Source: a virus. Taken from it: DNA of 31,137 bases. The notes under the pieces were generated by a model. That model saw nothing but the letters and a program-made list of their open reading frames with translations, made no database searches and was not told where the DNA came from. Positions 25,767-31,137 of this stretch are shown piece by piece (position 1 is the first letter of the stretch; the number at the start of each line of letters is the position of its first letter). The DNA is taken from IMG/VR virus record IMGVR_UViG_3300035680_000060, positions 1 through 31,137 of that record; one strand, 5' to 3'. Made by a program: the position numbers and the translations under genes.

Positions 25767-25798
25767 TGTGGTGTCCTTGGTGCGTTAGAAAAACGCGG

Positions 25799-25954
25799 TT
25801 AGCGAGGCCGAATTTCGCCGCCGCCCTTGATGTCTCCGCCACCAAGTCCAGCGCGCTTGGTTTGCATCGCAGCACCAGTGATGCGCGTCCGAATTGCCTT
25901 GGTCGAACCAGCAGCGCGAGAACGGGTCGTACCAGAACGAGACGTACTCTTCAT
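25799..25954 (-). CDS. Tiny basic protein with TKRAGLGGG tail
   Basis: 51 residues. The ATG at 25954 is chosen because AGGAGG lies four bases upstream, and a longer reading would start MTCQCQ outside that site. Ser/Thr/Arg-rich N-terminus. The C-terminus (TKRAGLGGG, KGGGEIR) matches that of the gene at 26246-26395, and the underlying DNA is about 90% identical over 70 bp. Function unknown. Confidence 0.65.
   Translation of the reverse strand: MKSTSRSGTTRSRAAGSTKAIRTRITGAAMQTKRAGLGGGDIKGGGEIRPR
25810..25879. repeat. 70-bp direct repeat, copy A
   Basis: Matches 26251-26320 base for base with 7 mismatches and no gaps (90% identity). It covers the 3' end of the gene at 25799-25954. Confidence 0.85.
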
Positions 25955-25982
25955 GTTGCCTCCTTGGCATTGACAGGTCATT

Positions 25983-26246
25983 TCAACAGTTCCATGCCCG
26001 CAGTGACTTATTGATCCGAGAATTCGGATCGTTGGCCGTTTTGGCCCCAGTCAGTTTACGTTTCATGCCCTGCATCCGGGCACAAAAACTCTTCCGCCTG
26101 CCCGCATCCGACTTTGTCTTTGGGTTTGGAGCAGGCGGCTTGAGGTTCCCACCAGTTTCGCGGTTGTATGAAGCCCTCCCGGCAGCATTCAAGCCACCAG
26201 AAGGATTCTTTCCTTCAGCACGTTGCCATGCCGGGGACTTTGCCAT
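25983..26246 (-). CDS. DUF6321-like small phage protein
   Basis: 87 residues. The pattern KSPAWQRAEGKNPSGGLNAAGRASYNRETGG is one I recognise from a very common small phage family (DUF6321, from memory), of unknown function and often located near capsid or lysis genes. Cationic throughout, with one internal Cys and one near the C-terminus. ATG overlaps the preceding stop as TAATG. Confidence 0.75.
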   Translation of the reverse strand: MAKSPAWQRAEGKNPSGGLNAAGRASYNRETGGNLKPPAPNPKTKSDAGRRKSFCARMQGMKRKLTGAKTANDPNSRINKSLRAWNC

Positions 26247-26395
26247 TAGCGAATTCCGCCGCCGCCCTTGGGTTCTCCGCCACCAAGTCCAGCGCGCTTG
26301 GTGCGCATCGGAGCACCAGTCTTCTTGGCATACGACTTCGCCGCAGCCTTTCCAGCCTTGCTGTACGAGAACGATCGCTTTCCTACCTTCGGCAT
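26246..26395 (-). CDS. Tiny basic protein with TKRAGLGGG tail (second copy)
   Basis: 49 residues: MPKVGKRSFSYSKAGKAAAK at the start, TKRAGLGGG and KGGGGIR at the end. The C-terminus is paralogous to the gene at 25799-25954, while the N-terminal halves are different. ATG lies one base past the preceding TGA. Unknown function; likely a DNA- or protein-binding assembly peptide. Confidence 0.68.
   Translation of the reverse strand: MPKVGKRSFSYSKAGKAAAKSYAKKTGAPMRTKRAGLGGGEPKGGGGIR
26251..26320. repeat. 70-bp direct repeat, copy B
   Basis: Second copy of the 25810-25879 repeat, in the same orientation, covering the 3' end of the gene at 26246-26395. The DUF6321-like gene lies between the two copies. 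Confidence 0.85.
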
Positions 26396-26396
26396 T

Positions 26397-26534
26397 TCAA
26401 ACCTTTCGTTTTGCCTTCTTGGCAACCTTCTTGGGGAGACTCTTCATATTGGGCGTCTCCTTAGCCCACTTCTTGGCGGTCTTGGGCATGTTTGCAAACA
26501 TGAACCCCTGTTGCGCCTTGCTCTTGAACGGCAT
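26397..26534 (-). CDS. Tiny basic phage protein with KSKAQQ motif
   Basis: 45 residues. MPFKSKAQQGFMFANMPKTA then KKWAKETPNMKSLPKKV is a pattern I recognise from many phage and prophage small proteins of unknown function. Very basic, helical. ATG overlaps the preceding TAA (TAATG). A longer reading upstream would add a segment in another gene and is rejected. Confidence 0.75.
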   Translation of the reverse strand: MPFKSKAQQGFMFANMPKTAKKWAKETPNMKSLPKKVAKKAKRKV

Positions 26535-26677
26535 TAGGCAGATCTCTTCTTTTTCTTCTTCTTTGAGTTGCCACGACCGCGTGCCGCAGTTGCGGTTGCT
26601 GACGGCCGACCCAGTTGGCTCCATCCACCCTTGCCAACTCCGCCTCCGCCTCCGGGAATTGATCCTCCAGGAGGCAT
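26534..26677 (-). CDS. Tiny Gly-rich protein with poly-lysine tail
   Basis: 47 residues: Gly/Pro-rich start (MPPGGSIPGGGGGVGKGG) and a C-terminal run of six lysines. Start one base after the preceding TGA. Probably disordered, and DNA- or RNA-binding by charge. No homolog is recognised; it could be a non-coding-like filler between coupled genes, though continuous coupling supports translation. Confidence 0.5.
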   Translation of the reverse strand: MPPGGSIPGGGGGVGKGGWSQLGRPSATATAARGRGNSKKKKKKRSA

Positions 26678-26678
26678 G

Positions 26679-26798
26679 TCAGACCTTGCCCTTCTTGCAC
26701 ACAAAGATGCCGGCGCCAAAGCCAACAACCCCCATGAGCAGTGCAAACCAGATGTTCCCGAGGAACGACGCGAAACCGTCAGCCAGGATCAGATGCAT
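26679..26798 (-). CDS. Tiny single-span membrane protein
   Basis: 39 residues from ATG at 26798 to TGA at 26679. It starts MHLILADGFASFLGNIWF and has one hydrophobic helix (about residues 9-33) ending in a basic tail (KKGKV), so N-out/C-in is likely. It overlaps the lipoprotein gene by 20 bases and has AAGG upstream. Adjacent to the holin-like and spanin-like genes, so a lysis accessory or pinholin-type role is possible. Confidence 0.6.
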   Translation of the reverse strand: MHLILADGFASFLGNIWFALLMGVVGFGAGIFVCKKGKV

Positions 26799-27282
26799 GT
26801 TTCTTGCCTTTCTTCAATCGTCGCCACGCCGCGTCGAATTCTGGATCTGATGCGCGCCGCGCAGCGACATACTCGCGAGCATCCTCCGGATCATTGGGAT
26901 CAAGCATACCGGCAGCAAGTTCCGCATCGGACACCTTCTTACGAGGAAGCCATCCAATTGCAACCCGGATGGCCGTTCCGATCCCTGTCTGCCACAGGAT
27001 GATGGCGGCGGCGACCGACACAACCGCAATTGCGACCCATCCAACAACCGAAAGCCATGCCGGGGTTTGATCCTCGACATCCGGAAGCCTTTCGTGGATG
27101 CGTGCTGCCAGAACGTCGATGCGCTCTGCGTGAATCACGACGGTTTCGTCGTTGGTCTTTCGACCATGATCCACCAACAACCGAGCCTCCGACCTGATGT
27201 CGTTGGCATTGTTGGAAATGTCCTGGGTCGCTGAACACGCCGCCAGGACACATCCGAGGCTAATGAGAGCGGGAATTCTCAA
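26779..27282 (-). CDS. Lipoprotein with a membrane span, spanin-like candidate
   Basis: 167 residues from a TTG at 27282; the upstream frame is open but the signal sequence starts here. Residues 1-16 form a lipoprotein signal with lipobox LAAC (Cys16). Residues 17-75 are a charged helix, 76-97 a transmembrane span, and the last 60 or so a basic, probably cytoplasmic tail. The combination of an N-terminal lipid anchor, periplasmic helix and C-terminal membrane span is the topology of unimolecular spanins, which fuse inner and outer membranes at lysis; known ones have a much shorter cytoplasmic tail. It overlaps the holin-like gene by 23 bases. Alternatively it is a superinfection-exclusion lipoprotein. 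Confidence 0.7.
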   Translation of the reverse strand: MRIPALISLGCVLAACSATQDISNNANDIRSEARLLVDHGRKTNDETVVIHAERIDVLAARIHERLPDVEDQTPAWLSVVGWVAIAVVSVAAAIILWQTGIGTAIRVAIGWLPRKKVSDAELAAGMLDPNDPEDAREYVAARRASDPEFDAAWRRLKKGKKHASDPG

Positions 27283-27469
27283 GTTTCGTCTCGATCTTGT
27301 CGAGGCGTTTCGCCGCTGATTCTTGCTGAATGATCACTTGCGTAAGCAAACGATCATGGTGGATGAATGACCCAACAATGATTGTCAAAACAGTAAGGGC
27401 AATTCCGATGATCGGAACCCAATCCTTGATCGACAGCCTGACCACTACATTGCTGTTTTCGATTGTCAT
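27260..27469 (-). CDS. Small membrane protein, holin-like candidate
   Basis: 69 residues. One hydrophobic helix at about 17-36 (WVPIIGIALTVLTIIVGSFI) with charged residues either side, followed by a coiled-coil-like charged tail (QQESAAKRLDKIETKLE). Single-span proteins with such tails occur among phage holins and spanin-type proteins. It starts just after a 13-bp hairpin and overlaps the lipoprotein gene. No endolysin is seen in the window, so the lysis role is inference. Confidence 0.62.
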   Translation of the reverse strand: MTIENSNVVVRLSIKDWVPIIGIALTVLTIIVGSFIHHDRLLTQVIIQQESAAKRLDKIETKLENSRSH

Positions 27470-27482
27470 GTCTAGTCCCCGA

Positions 27483-27520
27483 CCATGGGGCAGGGTCCGT
27501 CGTGCGGCCCTGCCCCATGG
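27483..27520 (-). other. Stable 13-bp hairpin between capsid and lysis genes
   Basis: Perfect arms CCATGGGGCAGGG (27483-27495) and CCCTGCCCCATGG (27508-27520) with a 12-base loop. No T-run follows on either strand, so it is not a clean intrinsic terminator. It ends 13 bases before the holin-like ATG and may be an RNA processing, stability or translation-control element. Confidence 0.7.
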
Positions 27521-27540
27521 CGCGGCATGGAGAAGAAGAA

Positions 27541-28254
27541 TCAGCGGTCGTACGCAAGCATCACGTTGTCCACGCGAAGCGTCTTGGCAGCGGTATCAGC
27601 CTTGATCGCAAGATCAAGAAACAGCGCAGCCGTGGGAATCGCGTTCGTGTCCGTGATCTTGCCAATCTCAATACCGTTGAGGTAGTAAGTCACGCTGTTG
27701 AGGCCATCAACACGGAGTCCAAGTCGATAGTAGGTATCGGCAACTGCCGTACCAACCGTAACCGGGGTTCCGATCGTGGCGCCCTTTCCACAGACGCCCC
27801 TGATGGTCGCAGCGGCAATGGTGAAACCAAGGCCGTTGTTGGTTCCATCCATTGCACCCGCAATGGTGATGCACGTTGTAGGAACCGTGGTGGCTCCAGC
27901 CCGATCGCCAAGACCAATGAACGCAGCGCCGGACGAAGCAATGGTGCTCACAGCGACCGATGCCTCAAAGTACACCGACCGACTCGCAGCAAGCGTCACC
28001 GTGGGAGTCCACGAGTTCACCTGAACATCAGCAGACGACGTGCTAAGAAGGTTCCACACGCCGGTAGAAACCGTCGTCGAGTGCGTCACCGTCGTGCTGC
28101 TTCCGATCGTAATGTTGTACAGATCGGTGTCCGCGCTTGCAGCGAGGGAGTAGAAGTCGTCGAAACGCCAGACGGCTTCCTTGGGATCGAAGATTGCGTC
28201 TGCGATGGGTGCGTTGTTGATCGCTCCAGCCAGACGAGAAGTGATGATCTGCAT
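27541..28254 (-). CDS. LamG/jellyroll-like virion protein
   Basis: 237 residues. Beta-rich Ala/Thr/Ser-rich protein; the segment YYRLGLRVDGLNSVTYYLNG followed by IEIGKI is typical of concanavalin/LamG-like jellyrolls. No secretion signal. Its place directly downstream of the major capsid gene suggests a capsid decoration or head-fibre protein. AAAGGA lies upstream of its ATG. A carbohydrate-binding role is an inference from the fold only. Confidence 0.65.
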   Translation of the reverse strand: MQIITSRLAGAINNAPIADAIFDPKEAVWRFDDFYSLAASADTDLYNITIGSSTTVTHSTTVSTGVWNLLSTSSADVQVNSWTPTVTLAASRSVYFEASVAVSTIASSGAAFIGLGDRAGATTVPTTCITIAGAMDGTNNGLGFTIAAATIRGVCGKGATIGTPVTVGTAVADTYYRLGLRVDGLNSVTYYLNGIEIGKITDTNAIPTAALFLDLAIKADTAAKTLRVDNVMLAYDR

Positions 28255-28285
28255 GGTGGTTTGTCCTTTCTATGCAGAGTGCTAA

Positions 28286-29344
28286 TTAGAACGCAGACGA
28301 GCCCGTACCGAGCACGAAGTTCATGCGACGGTTGGTGCACATCAGGTTGAGCGTGGTATCGACGTGAGTGACGAAGACCGTGTGCTGCGACGATGCAGGA
28401 TTCGGACCTTCCTCACGCATGTACTCGCCAGCGAGGAACGCGGGCTTGAGGACGCCCCAGTTGATGCCGTACACCGGGTTGGCGGTGTTGGCCTCAAGAT
28501 AGGGAACCCAAGTCACGGGCACCTGGCGGAACAGGAGACGACCATCCTTGGAAGCAATGTCGTTTCCGAGGTTGTCGTTCTGCGCTTCCAGGGCTTCTTC
28601 CAGAGGGCCAATCACGTTGTAGTTCGTGTAGTAGCCGTAGTTGTTGCCCGTGTTGTACGAAGGCGACGGAACCGGCGCCTTGAAGTTGGTGAAGGTCGCA
28701 GCGCGACGCCACTTCCGGATCAGGTCCGTAGACGTGATTGAGGTGTAAGTGCACGCCCAGTTTGCCCACGAACCGTACGTTGCCGAGGACAGGTTTCCTG
28801 CTCCAGAACTGAAGCCGACCGGATTCAGACCCTCAAAACCACCGTTCGCGGCCGTGGTCGTTCCGGGATAGACAATCCAGTACGGAATGCCGTACATGCG
28901 CTGGTTGTCCGACGACGAAGCGGGCTTCGTCCAGAACCGCTCTTCCATGTGCTTGGCAAGGTCGATCATCGCATCGTTGCGGCGAATGCGAACAAGATCG
29001 ACGATCTCGGCGGGAGCGCGGTTCATCGCCACTTCACGACGCTCGATGGCGTAGTTGGTGGTGACGTGACGCCACGGGATGTTCGCCGTCTGCATCACGT
29101 CAGAGACGTTCACCGAATCGGTGGCGTACAGTTCGGTGTCCTTGGCAGCGCCGCTCGTCGCGACCGCCACGTTCCACTGAATGCCGTAGCCGCTCTGGAA
29201 CGAAACCTTCTCGCGCTGAAGCAGCATCGGGAGGGCGACGTACTCCTGGAGGGAGTAGGAAATATCGGTCCACTTCATGCGACCAAGATCACGCTGGGTG
29301 GTCTTGATCAGGTCTGCAATGTCATCTGCCTGAAGAAAGGCCAT
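28286..29344 (-). CDS. Major capsid protein (HK97 type)
   Basis: 352 residues, beginning MAFLQADDIADLIKTTQRDLG and containing long beta-rich segments with aromatic clusters (YWIVYPGTTTAANGGF, NTGNNYGYYTNYNVIG). It ends RRMNFVLGTGSSAF. It resembles capsid proteins of environmental podoviruses in length, composition and place: portal, scaffold, then capsid. AGGAG lies 7 bases before the ATG at 29344. There is no proteolytic pro-domain obvious at the N-terminus, consistent with a separate scaffold protein. The fold assignment is by pattern only, not a structure search. Confidence 0.82.
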   Translation of the reverse strand: MAFLQADDIADLIKTTQRDLGRMKWTDISYSLQEYVALPMLLQREKVSFQSGYGIQWNVAVATSGAAKDTELYATDSVNVSDVMQTANIPWRHVTTNYAIERREVAMNRAPAEIVDLVRIRRNDAMIDLAKHMEERFWTKPASSSDNQRMYGIPYWIVYPGTTTAANGGFEGLNPVGFSSGAGNLSSATYGSWANWACTYTSITSTDLIRKWRRAATFTNFKAPVPSPSYNTGNNYGYYTNYNVIGPLEEALEAQNDNLGNDIASKDGRLLFRQVPVTWVPYLEANTANPVYGINWGVLKPAFLAGEYMREEGPNPASSQHTVFVTHVDTTLNLMCTNRRMNFVLGTGSSAF

Positions 29345-29361
29345 GACTGTTCTCCTGTGAG

Positions 29362-30297
29362 TTACGAGCCAGACATGCGATCACGCATCAAAGCCGCCAC
29401 GCTTGCGATCGCCTTCTCGCGGCCGGACACGGGACGCTTCCCGTTGTTTGCCGGTCGCGCGATCAACTGCGATTCGCGCTGCTTGACCTTTGACGTGAGC
29501 GCACGCTGCTCCACTTGCTTTACTTTGCTGCCGAAAACGCTTCGGACAGCCTGATCAAACGCCTCGCTCACGTCCGGGATCCGCTTGCGCGCGGTCCGTG
29601 CCGTATCGCGAATGCGCTGCATTTCCTGCACAACCGTGGTGCGTGCCTTGAACTGTTCCGACTTGGGTGACAGCGCACTCGACGGGCCTTCACCGAACAC
29701 GTCGGCAAAGTCCGATCCAAGTTTTGCAATCATGTAGTCGGCTTCGTCAGCACGCGCTGCGGGGGCTGGCTCGACAGACCTTGCACGGATCTTGTCGAGT
29801 TCAGCCTTCAGCGCCTTGATTGCCTTGATGGCCGACGGATCAAGTGCATCGTCGGGATCAAGCGCAGCAAGCGCCTCGTACTCGGAACTTGGGCTTGCGC
29901 CCGCATCAGGCTTGCGCCTGGATTGTTCGGTGTCGTCACTCGTCTCGACAGCGGCCTGCCGCTGGAGCGCAGCAATCACGCTGCGGAGTGCGCCGGTGTC
30001 CTTGATACTGGACACCTCTTCGTCGTTCATGCCAAGCGACTTCGCCTTGGTGGCGAGTTCTTGCAGCACGCCTGCATCAGACTCATCGACGGTGTTCTTG
30101 GCATCGTCTTCGTCGCCAGCGTCGCGCTCGTCTTCCTTCTTGGGTGCGACGATCAAGTCATACTCCGACATGTCCGGCTGATCAAAGTCAAGCGGGTCTG
30201 GACGGCGTGTATCCGACAACTGCTCCCGCGTGGGGAATGCATTGTCTGGGGTGTCGCTCGGAGCGGGGATGAACTCGTCGTTCTCTTCAGTCGCCAT
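29362..30297 (-). CDS. Scaffolding protein
   Basis: 311 residues from ATG at 30297 (AGGA 9 bases upstream). A reading from further upstream would use a different frame of the neighbour gene and is rejected. The N-terminal 120 residues are highly acidic (KKEDERDAGDEDDAKNT), the middle helical, and the C-terminus basic (KVKQRESQLIARP), as in podoviral scaffolds, whose basic C-terminal helix binds capsid subunits. It sits right before the capsid gene, the classic position. Start overlaps the previous gene by 11 bases. Confidence 0.8.
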   Translation of the reverse strand: MATEENDEFIPAPSDTPDNAFPTREQLSDTRRPDPLDFDQPDMSEYDLIVAPKKEDERDAGDEDDAKNTVDESDAGVLQELATKAKSLGMNDEEVSSIKDTGALRSVIAALQRQAAVETSDDTEQSRRKPDAGASPSSEYEALAALDPDDALDPSAIKAIKALKAELDKIRARSVEPAPAARADEADYMIAKLGSDFADVFGEGPSSALSPKSEQFKARTTVVQEMQRIRDTARTARKRIPDVSEAFDQAVRSVFGSKVKQVEQRALTSKVKQRESQLIARPANNGKRPVSGREKAIASVAALMRDRMSGS

Positions 30298-30649
30298 AGC
30301 CGGCATTCCTATCAATGAAGCCTCGGGCGGCAAGATACCGCTTGCGGTGTGCCCGGTCGGTAAAAATCGCTTGTCCAGTTCGCTGGTCAAACGTGGTCGG
30401 CACTCCGAGACTGACGGAGTGCTGGTATGCCTCACCGGCCTGCGAGGGGTGGACCCCTGCGGCATCAGACTTCATCGGCCAAGATGCACATCCGCTCTGG
30501 GCGGGAGCATGCTCGGCTTCCAGGTTTCGCTTGAGCCAAGACCCCTCATGGAACAGGAACCCGTTCTGCTCGTTCTGCTCCATCTCGGCCACGGTCATAA
30601 AGATCTCGTGGTTGGTCCCATTCTTGTCGGTGTAGATGTACGTCGGCAT
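30287..30649 (-). CDS. Small zinc-ribbon/FmdB-like phage protein
   Basis: 120 residues. The start MPTYIYTDKNGTNHEIFMTV resembles FmdB-type small phage proteins that begin MPTYxYxCxxCG, but here the paired cysteines are missing and only one Cys (in SGCASWP) remains, so zinc binding is doubtful. The C-terminus (AHRKRYLAARGFIDRNAGYGD) is basic/aromatic. ATG overlaps the portal gene stop (TAATG). Commonly found between portal and scaffold genes; function unknown. Confidence 0.66.
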   Translation of the reverse strand: MPTYIYTDKNGTNHEIFMTVAEMEQNEQNGFLFHEGSWLKRNLEAEHAPAQSGCASWPMKSDAAGVHPSQAGEAYQHSVSLGVPTTFDQRTGQAIFTDRAHRKRYLAARGFIDRNAGYGD

Positions 30650-31137
30650 TACTGCTGCTGTCCCTGATTCGCCATGGCAAGGAGGTTGCGCATGGCCTCC
30701 TGATCATTGCCCTGCCGGGTTGCCCCAGCCACGTTCTCCCTGATCGTCGTCCGGGAGGTGACCGGCGACTGGAGCGGGCGTTCGCCTGCTCCGCCGGCCT
30801 GCTGCATCATCTGCATCTGCTCCTGCGGGATGCGTTCGAGGATGCGTTCCATCTCCGGGAGGTTGGAGTACTTCGCCATGATCTGCATGAACTCATCCAT
30901 GTTCACGCCGATGCCGCGCTGCTGGAGTTGCGGCGCCATCGGGATGACGAAGTTGGTCATCATCTGGCTGATGGTCTGGAGTCGCTCGGTGGGCGTCCGG
31001 CTCTGCATGGAGTATGGGGCGATCTCGACCATGTAGTCAAGGAGATCACCTTCGCGGATGTCCTGCGAGAACTCGACCGGGATCGAGAAGTCCGTACCAG
31101 CCACCTTCTTGATGACGGTCGGAACCGACACCGGATC
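30649..31137 (-). CDS. Portal protein C-terminus, partial at window edge
   Basis: At least 162 codons; the frame stays open through the right edge, so the GTG at 31131 is not the true start. The visible part (LLDYMVEIAPYSMQSRTPTE, MTNFVIPMAPQLQQRG) and the Met/Gln-rich tail resemble C-terminal regions of podovirus head-tail connector proteins. Order portal, small protein, scaffold, capsid supports it. Portals are dodecameric rings at one capsid vertex through which DNA is packaged and ejected. Confidence 0.7.
   Translation of the reverse strand, partial: DPVSVPTVIKKVAGTDFSIPVEFSQDIREGDLLDYMVEIAPYSMQSRTPTERLQTISQMMTNFVIPMAPQLQQRGIGVNMDEFMQIMAKYSNLPEMERILERIPQEQMQMMQQAGGAGERPLQSPVTSRTTIRENVAGATRQGNDQEAMRNLLAMANQGQQQ

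Noticed and set aside
27483-27520. Hairpin as a standard intrinsic terminator
   Set aside because: No T-run on either strand.
1-31137. tRNA, rRNA, CRISPR array, integrase or attachment site
   Set aside because: Nothing resembling any of these was seen by eye on either strand; a dedicated scan was not possible.

Overview
The window is part of a tailed double-stranded DNA phage genome (or a prophage/metagenomic contig of one). Its gene set points to a short-tailed, podovirus-like phage: portal, scaffold, HK97-type capsid and adaptor genes, small structural proteins, one enormous virion-type protein, and no tape-measure or tail-sheath gene. No host genes, tRNAs, rRNAs, integrase or CRISPR are visible. 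The DNA is moderately GC-rich, with clearly AT-richer patches. The host cannot be named from the sequence; a 16-bp palindrome present five times may be the best lead to it.

Layout. Positions 1-5121 (+ strand) hold a tight replication/recombination operon: a RecT-like annealing protein (cut by the left edge), an unknown protein with a DnaJ-like cysteine cluster, a small coiled-coil protein, an SF2 DEAH helicase, an unknown 127-residue protein, a zinc-ribbon/TOPRIM primase-like protein and a RusA-like resolvase. It ends in a strong intrinsic terminator (5106-5148). Positions 5151-5366 are a gene-free convergent junction. Everything from 31137 down to 5367 is on the - strand and is the virion/lysis operon. 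In order of transcription it holds the portal C-terminus (cut by the right edge), a zinc-ribbon-like small protein, scaffold, major capsid protein, a LamG-like protein, a 13-bp-stem hairpin, a holin-like and a spanin-like lipoprotein gene, a run of six tiny overlapping genes, several structural proteins with an HNH gene among them, a cysteine-rich AT-rich putative host-recognition protein, a CxxC protein, an 822-residue putative internal virion protein, an 11.5-kb giant gene (3847 residues) and a small ribbon-helix-helix-like gene.

How it fits together. The + operon supplies recombination and replication functions; the - operon builds the head, the portal-adaptor neck, lysis proteins and the proteins likely ejected with the DNA. 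The most unusual object is the giant protein: two HExxH metallopeptidase-like domains, a HipA-like kinase domain, a long coiled coil and a C-terminal region of the type found in phage 'polyvalent' proteins. Five copies of a short motif, roughly F-[SA]-[ILV]-R, sit near its domain borders. A compositionally different segment of the gene carries the kinase and second peptidase, and two of those motifs lie near its ends. The other standout is the exact palindrome GTCCGGCGCGCCGGAC, found five times in 31 kb, in different coding frames and in two intergenic gaps.
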